Source of the DNA: an uncultured Oscillospiraceae bacterium
GTDB lineage: Bacteria > Bacillota > Clostridia > Oscillospirales > Oscillospiraceae
Direction of reading: 5' to 3'
DNA length: 64,000 bases
NCBI GenBank assembly: GCA_947624385.1
Contig: CANQJZ010000001.1
Coordinates: forward strand, 56,947-120,946
How positions within the stretch are numbered: position 1 is the stretch's first letter; each line of letters opens with the position of its first letter. The translations under genes were made by a program, and so were the position numbers. The notes under the pieces were generated by a model. It searched no databases. It had not been told where the DNA came from and saw nothing but the letters and a program-made list of their open reading frames with translations. Below are positions 43,532 to 51,254 of this stretch, in pieces.

Positions 43532-45397
43532 ATGCCACAGAAGATACATTTGACCGGTCAAATGCCGGAAAACTGGGCCCTTGCCCTGAAAGAACTTACG
43601 GACGAGCTGGGCTTCATCCCGTCGGACGCCGGCATGGAGATCGTCTGCCGGCAGGGCGAGGCCCTGGCCGTGGACAGCGACGGGCAGACTGTCCGCCTCA
43701 CCTGGGCCCAGCCCATCCAGTTTTACCGGGCCCTGAGCCTCATCCCCCTGCCTCTTGCCCCCTGTTCCATCCACGAAAAGCCCCGGTTCGCCAGCGTAGG
43801 GCCCATGTTCGACTGCTCCCGCAACGCGGTATTGAAGCCGGAGGCGGTGAAGCTGTTCCTGCGCAAAATGGCCCTGATGGGCCTGAATTTAGGCATGCTG
43901 TACACCGAGGACACCTACGAGATACCGGAACAGCCCTTTTTTGGCTACAAGCGCGGCCGCTATACCTATGAGGAACTGAAGGCCCTGGACGATTACGCCG
44001 CCCTGTTCGGCATCGAGCTGTGCCCCTGCATCCAGGTCCTGGGCCACTTAAAGCGGGTGCTGCACTGGCCGGCGTTCCACGCCTTGCGGGACAACGCCGA
44101 GGTCCTCCTGGCGGACGATGAGTGTACGTATACGCTCATCGACCAGATGCTCCGGGCGGCCAGCGCGCCGTTTCGCTCCCGGCGCATCCACATCGGCATG
44201 GACGAGGCATATGGCGTGGGCCTGGGCGAGCACCTGGCCCGCTTTGGCTACGAGGACCCGCGCAGCGTCATCGGCCGGCATTTGACCCGGGTGCTGGACA
44301 TCGCGGACAAGTACGGCTTGCAGCCCATGATGTGGAGCGACATGTATTTCCACCTGGACGGCGGCGGCTACCACAGCGAGAACATGCCCTCGGAAAAGGC
44401 CATCGCCGCCGTGGACAGGCGGGTGAGCCTTGTCTATTGGGACTATTACCACGCCAAAGAAGAGCAGTACGCCTGGGCGCTGAAAAAGCACGCCGTCTTC
44501 GGCGTGCCCACCGTCTTTGCCGGCGGCCTCTGGACCTGGCCCGGTCCCGCGCCGGTCTATCCTCTGGCCATCGAGAACACGGTGGCGGGCCTTTCCGCCT
44601 GCATGAAGGCGGACGTGGACACGGTGCTGGCCACCGCCTGGGGGGACAATGGCGCGGAGTGCAATATGCTGGCCGCTCTTCTTGGCTTGCAACTTTACGG
44701 CGAGATGACCTACACCGGCGCGTACGACCCGGACGCGCTGGCGGCGCGGTTCCGCCGCTGCTGCGGGGCGGACGCCCGGGCCTTTTTGGACCTGAGCCGC
44801 CTCAATTACACCCCCGCCATCAAAAACCTGCCCGCCGACCCGGCCAACGTGTGCAAGTTCATGCTGTATCAGGACCCGCTGGTGCAGCTGTTCGAGGCGG
44901 ACACGGAGGGGTATCATCTGGCGGAGCACTTCGCCGCGCTGGTGCCTCTGTACGCCCGCCACGCGGCGGAAAACCCGGCCTACGAGCTGCTTTTCGAGCA
45001 TTACGCCGCCCTGGCCCACGCCCTGGCCCTCAAATGCGCCTGGCACGAAAACGCCGCCAAGGCCGTCCGCACCGGCGACCGGGAGCTGGCGGCGGAGCTG
45101 GCCGCGAGCGTCCCCGCCGCCATCGAGGCGGTGCAAATTCTGCGGCAGCTCTGGCGTCGGCTGTGGGAGAGCACCAACAAGCCCAACGGCTTTGAGGTGA
45201 TAGACGTGCGCCTGGGGGGCGTGGCCGCCCGCCTGGACACCGCCCGGGAGAAGATGCGCGCCTTTGCCGACGGCCGGGTGGACGATATCCCGGAGCTTTC
45301 CGAACCCTCTCTCGTCTGCAAGCGCCGGCCCGACGGCTCCATCGGCTGCACCAACACCATGGACGAGATCGCCACCGCCTGCACCATCGACTGGTAA
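43532..45397 (+). CDS. GH20 beta-N-acetylhexosaminidase-like glycosidase
   Basis: 621 residues from MPQKIHLTGQMPENWAL; AAGGAG lies 9 bases before this ATG and inside the ORF track's longer form. A short N-terminal beta domain precedes the barrel. The catalytic pair is D224-E225 in RIHIGMDEAYGVGLG, typical of GH20, and WSDMYFHLDGGGY, AGGLWTWPGPAP line the pocket. The C-terminal ~200 residues are helical. No signal peptide, so it acts on imported N-acetylhexosaminides. Divergent from the transporter genes, which points to joint control; with GH38 it fits use of N-glycan-like fragments. Confidence 0.88.
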   Translation: MPQKIHLTGQMPENWALALKELTDELGFIPSDAGMEIVCRQGEALAVDSDGQTVRLTWAQPIQFYRALSLIPLPLAPCSIHEKPRFASVGPMFDCSRNAVLKPEAVKLFLRKMALMGLNLGMLYTEDTYEIPEQPFFGYKRGRYTYEELKALDDYAALFGIELCPCIQVLGHLKRVLHWPAFHALRDNAEVLLADDECTYTLIDQMLRAASAPFRSRRIHIGMDEAYGVGLGEHLARFGYEDPRSVIGRHLTRVLDIADKYGLQPMMWSDMYFHLDGGGYHSENMPSEKAIAAVDRRVSLVYWDYYHAKEEQYAWALKKHAVFGVPTVFAGGLWTWPGPAPVYPLAIENTVAGLSACMKADVDTVLATAWGDNGAECNMLAALLGLQLYGEMTYTGAYDPDALAARFRRCCGADARAFLDLSRLNYTPAIKNLPADPANVCKFMLYQDPLVQLFEADTEGYHLAEHFAALVPLYARHAAENPAYELLFEHYAALAHALALKCAWHENAAKAVRTGDRELAAELAASVPAAIEAVQILRQLWRRLWESTNKPNGFEVIDVRLGGVAARLDTAREKMRAFADGRVDDIPELSEPSLVCKRRPDGSIGCTNTMDEIATACTIDW

Positions 45398-45412
45398 AAG
45401 AAAAAAGGGTAT

Positions 45413-45446
45413 AAAAATAACGCGGCAGTTTCGCCGCGTTATTTTT
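45413..45446. terminator. Terminator of the GH20 gene (copy 1 of a duplicated hairpin)
   Basis: AAAAATAACGCGGC-AGTTTC-GCCGCGTTATTTTT, perfect stem with A and T tracts. The same 33-base sequence returns at 45649-45682. Confidence 0.92.
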
Positions 45447-45478
45447 CAGGCCGTCAAAAAAGTATTTTTGACGGCCTG
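45447..45478. repeat. Perfect hairpin CAGGCCGTCAAAAA-AGT(A)-TTTTTGACGGCCTG
   Basis: A 14-bp perfect stem right after the terminator. The interval 45447-45648 otherwise holds only GC palindromes and the 44-bp repeat; no gene is seen. Confidence 0.8.
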
Positions 45479-45569
45479 AAAACGCCGTGTTTTTCCCGGC
45501 GGCGAGCCGCCGCAAAAAACGCCGCTACGCGGCCCACGCGCCCGCAAAGCGTGCGCATGGCGGCTATTT

Positions 45570-45615
45570 ATCCCATTCGAGGCGGGACTCCCGTCCCCCT
45601 CGAGCTCCCCCTTGC
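45570..45615. repeat. 44-bp inverted repeat, right copy
   Basis: ATCCCATTCGAGGCGGGACT... ending CCCCTCGAGCTCCCCCTTGC; inverse of 39536-39578. Confidence 0.9.
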
Positions 45616-45648
45616 TTTACGAACTTTTTTCATTTTTCGACAGTTTGA

Positions 45649-45682
45649 AAAATAACGCGGCAGTTTCGCCGCGTTATTTTTT
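45649..45682. terminator. Terminator copy 2, for the calcium-loop protein gene
   Basis: Same AATAACGCGGC-AGTTTC-GCCGCGTTATT hairpin as at 45413; here it ends the leftward gene at 45699. Confidence 0.9.
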
Positions 45683-45698
45683 ATGTATGTTGGGCTTT

Positions 45699-46136
45699 TT
45701 ACTTGCCGCGCAGGGCCTTGCGGGCCTGGTCGATCTCCTTTTGCAGCTCGTCCAGCTCCTTGTCCAGCTCCTGGGCCACGTATTCCTCCAGGGCCATCTG
45801 CTCGAACACGGCCTGGGCCGCCGCGATCATGGCCTGTTCGATCTCCGGGCCCACGCCCACCAGCTCCACGCCCTCGTCCTCGTCGTTGAGCCACACCATG
45901 TCGGGGACGCCGTTGGCGTCGGAGTCATGGAAGAACAGGTCGAACTCGCCGTTGCCGTTCAGGTCCACCGCCAGGGTGTCCACGTCGCCGTCGCCGGCCA
46001 CGTCCAGCAGCGCCACGTCGGGCAGGCCGTCCCCGTCCACGTCGATGAGGATCTCATCCTTGGTGCTGCGGACCAGCGTCTTGCGCAGGTCCCGGTCCAG
46101 ACGCATTTTCCGTTTGATTTTGCGAAGATTACCCAT
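45699..46136 (-). CDS. Cytosolic protein with calcium-binding DxDGDG loops and a coiled-coil tail
   Basis: 145 residues, AGGAGG upstream. A basic N-terminus (MGNLRKIKRKMRLDRDLRK) is followed by repeated EF-hand/thrombospondin-3-like loops: DVDGDGLPDVALLD, DVAGDGDVDTLAVD, DLNGNGEFDLFFHD and DSDANGVPDMVWLN. An acidic helical tail (EEYVAQELDKELDELQKEIDQARKALRG) ends it. There is no signal peptide, unusual for such repeats, which mostly occur outside the cell. Single-gene unit with TTGCAA-17-TAAGAT promoter and its own terminator. Function unknown; calcium storage or sensing is a guess. Confidence 0.7.
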   Translation of the reverse strand: MGNLRKIKRKMRLDRDLRKTLVRSTKDEILIDVDGDGLPDVALLDVAGDGDVDTLAVDLNGNGEFDLFFHDSDANGVPDMVWLNDEDEGVELVGVGPEIEQAMIAAAQAVFEQMALEEYVAQELDKELDELQKEIDQARKALRGK

Positions 46137-46250
46137 GCTGAGTGCCTCCTATGCTTTGATAAGCATATCTTATCACTGTGGCCCTGATTTTGCAAGCGCT
46201 CAAAGCGCCGCTGCCGAAAGCGCCGCGCATGATCATACCCCTTTCCGACC

Positions 46251-47393
46251 TCATCCGAAAAACGCTTCCAGTTCCGCTCTCGTCGCCTGGCACCGGCCGG
46301 ATACCATCTGGCTCTGCCCGCCGCCCTTGGCTCCCAGCTCCTGGCCGTGCTCCCGGAGAAAGGCCCGCATATCCGTCTGTTTGCTGCCCATGACGAACCG
46401 CCAGTCCCGCTCCCTGCCGGAGAACACCGCGCACACGCCCCCGGCCTTCTCCATCCCGGCGTTGACCAGGGCCCGCATGCCGTCCTCGTCCGACTGGACG
46501 AACAGCAGTATATCCCCCGCCGTTGGCTCCAATGCCGCCGCCAGGCGCTCCGCCTCCTGCCGCCGCAGTCCGGCGATCTCCCGCTTCAGCTCGTCCCGCT
46601 GGGCCAGCAGCTTTTCCGCCCCGGCCGCGATATCGCTTTGCGGCGTGTTCAAAAGCCCGGATATCTTCAGCGTATCGGCGTACCGGCCCTGATAGTCCGC
46701 CAGCGCGTCCGGCCCCGCCTTCATCCACACCCGCACGCCGCCCCGGTGGCGCATAAAATCCAGCAGCTTGATGCAGCCGATCTGTCCCGTGCTGGACACA
46801 TGGGGCGCGCAGCAGGCGCACTGATCCACGCCCTCCACCGTCACGATGCGCACGTCGTGGGTCAGCTCCAGCTTGCTCCGGTACTCCATCCGGGCCAGCT
46901 CGCACGCCAGGGGGAACCGGGCCGTCACGGCCGCGTCCCGCCACACCACCTCATTGGCCTCGCGCTCGACCTGGTCCAGCTGCTCTCTTGTGAGCTCCCC
47001 GCTCACGTCCACGGTGCAGCCGTCGTCGCCCAGGTGAAAGCCCACGTTGTCAAAGCCGTATTTTCTGTGTATGATACCGGACACGATATGCTCCCCCGTA
47101 TGGGTCTGCATCTTTCGAAACCGGTCCGGCCAGTCGATCTGGCCGGTCACGACCCTGCCTACGGGCAATGGCCCGTCGGTCGTGTGCAAAATAACGCCGT
47201 CCTTTTCCCGTGCGTCCAGCACCCGCACGCCGCCCAGGACCCCCTTATCCGCCTCCTGGCCGCCCTCCTCGGGGAAGAAGGCGGTGGCGGCCAGTACCAC
47301 GGCCCAGCCGTTTTTCGCCTTTTCGCATGCCAGTACCTTCGACTCAAAAACGCGCATGTACGCGTCCTCATAATACAGCTTCCTTGTGTACAT
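46251..47393 (-). CDS. Alanyl-tRNA editing protein (AlaX-L type)
   Basis: 380 residues from MYTRKLYYEDAYMRVFESKV; the ORF track extension is not needed as GGAGG stands before this ATG. Domains: a barrel-like N-terminal part (FFPEEGGQEADKG), the editing domain with zinc ligands in MQTHTGEHIVSG and GVDQCACCAPHVSSTGQIG, and a C-terminal DHHA1-like part with GGGQSQMVSGRCQ. It hydrolyses Ser or Gly wrongly attached to tRNA-Ala. A stand-alone copy supplements AlaRS editing. Its ribosome site overlaps the -35 of the divergent gene. Confidence 0.93.
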   Translation of the reverse strand: MYTRKLYYEDAYMRVFESKVLACEKAKNGWAVVLAATAFFPEEGGQEADKGVLGGVRVLDAREKDGVILHTTDGPLPVGRVVTGQIDWPDRFRKMQTHTGEHIVSGIIHRKYGFDNVGFHLGDDGCTVDVSGELTREQLDQVEREANEVVWRDAAVTARFPLACELARMEYRSKLELTHDVRIVTVEGVDQCACCAPHVSSTGQIGCIKLLDFMRHRGGVRVWMKAGPDALADYQGRYADTLKISGLLNTPQSDIAAGAEKLLAQRDELKREIAGLRRQEAERLAAALEPTAGDILLFVQSDEDGMRALVNAGMEKAGGVCAVFSGRERDWRFVMGSKQTDMRAFLREHGQELGAKGGGQSQMVSGRCQATRAELEAFFG

Positions 47394-47396
47394 CGG

Positions 47397-47425
47397 TTGA
47401 CCTCCCGGATAAAAAAGTGTATACT
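47397..47425 (+). promoter_or_regulatory. Promoter of the DUF1294 gene, giving a leaderless message
   Basis: TTGACC, 17 bases, TATACT; only 7 bases separate the -10 from the ATG and there is no ribosome site. Confidence 0.7.
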
Positions 47426-47432
47426 GCCGCCT

Positions 47433-47714
47433 ATGGACATCTTTACCGTTCTGCTCGTCTATTTGGAGACAGTGAACCTGCTGGCCCTGGCGGCCTTTGG
47501 CTACGACAAGCACCTGGCCCGCGTCCACCGGGAGCGTATCCCGGAGGCGGCTTTGATGGCGCTGGTGGCCGTAGGCGGCGGCGTGGGCGCTCTGGCGGGC
47601 ATGCTTTTGTTCCGCCACAAGACCCGCAAGCGCCGCTTCACCGTGGGCGTGCCGGTGATCTTAGTCTGCCAGATAGGCTTTTTCTTGTTGCTTATCTACG
47701 CCACATCACACTGA
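47433..47714 (+). CDS. DUF1294 small membrane protein
   Basis: 93 residues, MDIFTVLLVYLETVNLLALAAFGYDKHLARVHRERIPEAALM... with three membrane segments and the conserved YDKxxA and RIPExxL phrases and the later RHKTRKxxF. This is the DUF1294 family; function unknown. It is hidden inside a longer ORF-track frame, and the start is set by the promoter geometry: the message should begin at the ATG. Followed 30 bases later by psuG. Confidence 0.88.
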   Translation: MDIFTVLLVYLETVNLLALAAFGYDKHLARVHRERIPEAALMALVAVGGGVGALAGMLLFRHKTRKRRFTVGVPVILVCQIGFFLLLIYATSH

Positions 47715-47744
47715 TTGTATAGAATTTATGGAGGTGCGTCAAGC

Positions 47745-48659
47745 ATGAATGACTATTTGGACATAAAACCCGAGGTGGCCCGGGCCCTGGCGGAGCACAA
47801 GCCCGTGGTGGCCCTGGAGAGCACCATCATCTCCCACGGCATGCCCTGGCCCCAGAATGCCGAGACGGCCTTTGCCGTGGAGGACGTGATACGCGCCCAC
47901 GGCGCCGTGCCGGCCACTGTCGCCGTCATCGGCGGGCGTTTGAAAGCGGGCCTTGAAAAGGACGAGATCGAGTATCTTGCCAAAAAGGGCCAGGCCGTGA
48001 CCAAGGCCAGCCGCCGGGACCTGCCGGTGCTGTGCGCCCGTGGTGAGGACGGCGCCACCACCGTGGCCGCCACCATGATCGTGGCCGCTTTGGCGGGCAT
48101 CGGCGTATTCGCCACCGGCGGCATCGGCGGCGTGCATCGGGGGGCTGAGACCACCATGGACATCTCCGCCGACCTGGAGGAACTGGCCCGCACGCCGGTG
48201 CTGGTCATCTGCGCCGGGGCCAAGTCCATTCTGGACCTGGGGCTGACCCTGGAATATCTGGAGACCAAGGGCGTGGCCGTGTGCGGCTACCAGACCGACG
48301 AGCTGCCCGCCTTCTACACCCGCACCAGCGGCTTTGGGGTGGACTTCCGGGCGGACACTCCCGCTGAACTGGCCGCGGCCTTCCACGCCCAGCGCTCTTT
48401 GGGCTATCCCGGCGGGATGCTATGCACCAACCCCATCCCGGAAGCATATTCTATGGAGCCGGCCGTCATCAACGCCGCCATCGACCAGGCCGTGGCCGAG
48501 AGCGTCCAGCAGGGCGTCAAGGGCAAGAAAGTCACCCCCTTCCTGCTGGCCCGGGTCAAGGAGCTGACCGGCGGGGACAGCCTGGAGTCCAACATCCAGC
48601 TGGTCCTCAACAACGCCGCCCTGGCCGCCGACACCGCCGCGGAGCTCTGCAAACTGTAA
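47745..48659 (+). CDS. psuG: Pseudouridine-5'-phosphate glycosidase
   Basis: 304 residues, GAGGTG before the ATG. It splits pseudouridine 5'-phosphate into uracil and ribose 5-phosphate. Hallmarks: ALESTIISHGMPWPQN, the catalytic-lysine strand VTKASRRDLP, GATTVAATMIVAA, FATGGIGGVHRGAETTMDISADL, and PEAYSMEP. Normal length. The usual kinase partner psuK is not adjacent. It ends just before the trpX promoter. Confidence 0.95.
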   Translation: MNDYLDIKPEVARALAEHKPVVALESTIISHGMPWPQNAETAFAVEDVIRAHGAVPATVAVIGGRLKAGLEKDEIEYLAKKGQAVTKASRRDLPVLCARGEDGATTVAATMIVAALAGIGVFATGGIGGVHRGAETTMDISADLEELARTPVLVICAGAKSILDLGLTLEYLETKGVAVCGYQTDELPAFYTRTSGFGVDFRADTPAELAAAFHAQRSLGYPGGMLCTNPIPEAYSMEPAVINAAIDQAVAESVQQGVKGKKVTPFLLARVKELTGGDSLESNIQLVLNNAALAADTAAELCKL

Positions 48660-48691
48660 AAAACTGACAGCAAAAAATCGCAAAAAAGCTA

Positions 48692-48720
48692 TTGACAAAC
48701 CGAAAAGCAGACGCTATAAT
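48692..48720 (+). promoter_or_regulatory. Promoter of the T-box leader and trpX
   Basis: Consensus TTGACA, 17-base spacer and TATAAT. Confidence 0.92.
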
Positions 48721-48726
48721 GCAGAC

Positions 48727-49017
48727 AATTTAATACAACAAACCGTTGAAGAAGAGCAAGTAACCTTTCCAGGCGTGGCACAGAGAACCGCGGGGGCTGA
48801 GAGCGCGGTACAGGCCGGAATGTGCGAATGGACTTCGGAGGGCGATCGGAAGGCGGATGATTTTCCGCCCTATGTGAGACGGAGAGAGGCGCTCCGTGAA
48901 CAACGCCGCCGCGTGACAGCGCGGAGCAAAGCGGACGCGAGAGCGTCAAGCCGGGTGGCACCGCAGGAATGTACATCAGTCCTGTCCCAGCAGAAATGCG
49001 GGGACAGGATTTTTGTT
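48727..49017 (+). ncRNA. T-box leader, tryptophan-specific
   Basis: Stem I carries GAAGAAGAGCAAGTAACC (AG bulge region) and AGAGAACCGCGGGGGCTGAGAG-type distal loops. The specifier loop reads GCGAATGGACTTCGGAG, so the specifier is UGG (48829-48831), Trp. The T-box is CCGGGTGGCACCGCAGG (48951-48967), whose TGGC pairs with a G-discriminator tRNA 3' end, as in tRNA-Trp. The terminator is TCCTGTCCC...GGGGACAGGATTTTT (48979-49015). Uncharged tRNA-Trp should prevent termination and switch on trpXYZ. An ORF called across it (48775-49059) is not real. Confidence 0.93.
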
Positions 49018-49055
49018 ATAAAAAATCTGACCAAAAAGCAAAAGGAGAAAGTACC

Positions 49056-50072
49056 ATGAAGAAGATCATCAGCATCGTGATGGCCCTTGCCATCGTCCTG
49101 AGCCTGACCGCCGTCGCCTTTGCCGACGGGGAGACCTACAAGGTGGGCATCTGCAACTACGTGGACGACGCGTCATTGAACCAGATCGTGGAAAACATCC
49201 AGAACCAGCTGGCCGCCATCGGCGAGGAAAAGGGCGTCACCTTCGACGTGTCCGTGGACAACTGCAACGCCGACGCCACCGTCATGGAGCAGATCATCCA
49301 GAACTTCATCGCCGACGAGGTGGACCTGATGGTGGGCGTGGCCACGCCCGTGGCCATGGCCATGCAGGCCGACACCGAGGACAACCAGATCCCCGTCATC
49401 TTCTCCGCCGTGTCCGACCCGGAGGCCGCCGGTATCGTGGAGAGCAACGACCACCCCGGCGCCAACATCACCGGCACCAGCGATTACCTGGACACCAACG
49501 CCGTCATGGACCTGATCTTCGCCCAGAACCCCGACGCCAAGACCATCGGCCTGCTGTATGACATCGGCCAGGATTCCTCCGCCACCCCCATCGCCGCCGC
49601 GAAAGAGTACCTGGACGCCAAGGGCGTGGAGTATAAGGAGTATAACGGCACCACCGTCCCCGAGGTCCAGCTGGCCGTGGACAGCCTGATCGCCGACGGC
49701 GTGGACGCCGTGTTCACCCCCTCCGACAACACCATCATGACCGCGGAGCTCAGCATCTATGAATCCCTGGCCGAGGCCGGGATCCCCCACTACACCGGCG
49801 CGGACTCCTTCGCCCTGAACGGCGCGTTTTTGGGCTACGGCGTGGACTACGCCAACCTGGGCGTGGAGACCGCCAACATGATCGCCCAGGTGCTGGTGGA
49901 CGGCGCGGACCCGGCGGAGCTGCCGGTCATGACGTTCGATAACGGCACCGCCACCATCAACACCGACGTGTGCGAGCAGATCACCGGCATGACCTTCGAC
50001 GAGCTGGCCGAGCTCTTCGCCCCCATGTGTACCGCGGTGAAGGGCATCGCCACCGCCGAGGAGTTCGAGTAA
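49056..50072 (+). CDS. trpX: Tryptophan ABC transporter substrate-binding protein
   Basis: 338 residues, AAAGGAG upstream. Sec signal MKKIISIVMALAIVLSLTAVAFA without lipobox. ABC_sub_bind (TrpX/YtsX) fold: YKVGICNYVDDASLNQIVENIQ, DADATVMEQ-like stretch, PVIFSAVSDPEAAGIV, IGLLYDIGQDSS, VDAVFTPSDNTIMTAELSI and GYGVDYANLGVETANMIAQVL. This family binds aromatic amino acids, and the Trp T-box makes tryptophan the likely ligand. A 250-base gap with hairpin repeats separates it from trpY and may lower permease expression relative to the binding protein. Confidence 0.92.
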   Translation: MKKIISIVMALAIVLSLTAVAFADGETYKVGICNYVDDASLNQIVENIQNQLAAIGEEKGVTFDVSVDNCNADATVMEQIIQNFIADEVDLMVGVATPVAMAMQADTEDNQIPVIFSAVSDPEAAGIVESNDHPGANITGTSDYLDTNAVMDLIFAQNPDAKTIGLLYDIGQDSSATPIAAAKEYLDAKGVEYKEYNGTTVPEVQLAVDSLIADGVDAVFTPSDNTIMTAELSIYESLAEAGIPHYTGADSFALNGAFLGYGVDYANLGVETANMIAQVLVDGADPAELPVMTFDNGTATINTDVCEQITGMTFDELAELFAPMCTAVKGIATAEEFE

Positions 50073-50081
50073 CCGCAAAAA

Positions 50082-50275
50082 AGCCCCCCTGTGTAAGGCA
50101 TCTGATTCGCGCCGTAGGCGCACTGCATATGGCCCCCCTGTGTAAGGGGGGCTGGCAGCGCCCTTGGCGCTGACTGAGGGGTTGTTACCAGTCCTGGCAG
50201 ACATCCCAGCTTGGTAACGACCCTTCCGAGCCGCCCTACGGCGGCCCACCTCCCCTTGCGCAGGGGAGGCTTTCA
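50082..50275. repeat. Chain of family A repeats between trpX and trpY
   Basis: A truncated unit CCCCCCTGTGTAAGG with a GCGCCGTAGGCGC palindrome, a full unit CCCCCCTGTGTAAGGGGGG / CAGCGCCCTTGGCGCTG / GAGGGGTTGTTACCAG, then an inverted unit ending CACCTCCCCTTGCGCAGGGGAGG. Confidence 0.85.
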
Positions 50276-50323
50276 ATATTGTATCGCCTGACGGCGATAT
50301 TCCCCCTATAAGGAGAACCATCC

Positions 50324-51253
50324 ATGTCACTAACCGCCATATGGGGCCTGGTGCAGACGGCGCTGGAGCTTGGTCTGACCTGCTCGCTCACCGTGCTGGC
50401 CCTGTTTTTGAGCTATTCCATGCTGAACGTGTGCGACCTGAGCACCGACGGCTGCTTCACCCTTGGCGCTGCCGTGGGCGCGGTGGTCGCCATCTCCGGC
50501 CACCCGTACCTCAGTATCCCCGCCGCCATGGGCGCGGGGGTGCTGTCCGGGTTCGTCACGGCCGTGCTGCAAACGAAAATGGGCATCGACAGCCTCCTGG
50601 CCGGCATCATCGTCAACACGGGGCTTTACTCCATCAACATCGCCGTCATGGGCAAGTCCTCCCTTTTGAACATGAACAGGACCGAGACGGTGTTCACCGC
50701 CGTGAAGGACCTGTTAAAGGACACGCCCCTGGCGGGGTTTCAGGACCTGGTCATCGTGATCATAGCGGTGGCGCTGGTGATCGTGTTCCTGGCGCTGTTT
50801 CTGCGGACCCGGCTGGGCCTTGCCATCCGGGCCACGGGCAACAACCCGGACATGGTGCGGTCCTCGTCCATCAACCCGGTGTTCACCACCATCGTGGGCC
50901 TGTGCGTGGCCAACGCCTTCACGGGCCTGTCCGGCTGTCTTCTGGCCCAGAGCCAGAAATCCGTGAACATCGACATCGGCTCCGGCATGGTCACCATCGC
51001 CCTGGCCAGCCTTCTCATCGGCCAAACGTTTATGGGTAAAGGCTCCATCGCCAGGCGGGCGGTGGGCATGGTGGTGGGCTCCGTGATCTTCCGGCTGGTG
51101 TACACCATCGCCCTGCGGCTCAACATGCCCGCCTTCATGCTGAAGCTGGTGAGCTCCGTCATCGTGGTCATCGCCATCGCGGGCCCCTACTTCAAGACCC
51201 AGGCCCCCATGCTGAAGCGCCGTCTGGCCGGCTCCCGGAAGGAGGCCGACTGA
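50324..51253 (+). CDS. trpY: Tryptophan ABC transporter permease
   Basis: 309 residues, AAGGAG upstream. Eight or so membrane segments of the BPD_transp_2 (branched-chain/ABC_sub_bind partner) type: LCDLSTDGCFTLGAAV-like segment (NVCDLSTDGCFTLGAAVGAVV), IRATGNNPDMVRSSSINPVFTTIVGL and GQTFMGKGSIARRAVGMVVG. It forms the channel for the TrpX-bound substrate and is 1 base from the ATPase gene. Confidence 0.93.
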   Translation: MSLTAIWGLVQTALELGLTCSLTVLALFLSYSMLNVCDLSTDGCFTLGAAVGAVVAISGHPYLSIPAAMGAGVLSGFVTAVLQTKMGIDSLLAGIIVNTGLYSINIAVMGKSSLLNMNRTETVFTAVKDLLKDTPLAGFQDLVIVIIAVALVIVFLALFLRTRLGLAIRATGNNPDMVRSSSINPVFTTIVGLCVANAFTGLSGCLLAQSQKSVNIDIGSGMVTIALASLLIGQTFMGKGSIARRAVGMVVGSVIFRLVYTIALRLNMPAFMLKLVSSVIVVIAIAGPYFKTQAPMLKRRLAGSRKEAD

Positions 51254-51254
51254 C

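Noticed and set aside
44048-45136. 362-residue minus-strand ORF
   Set aside because: Antisense to the GH20 gene, whose catalytic motif is intact.
48775-49059. 94-residue ORF before trpX
   Set aside because: It lies across the T-box leader and terminator; the RNA structure explains the sequence.
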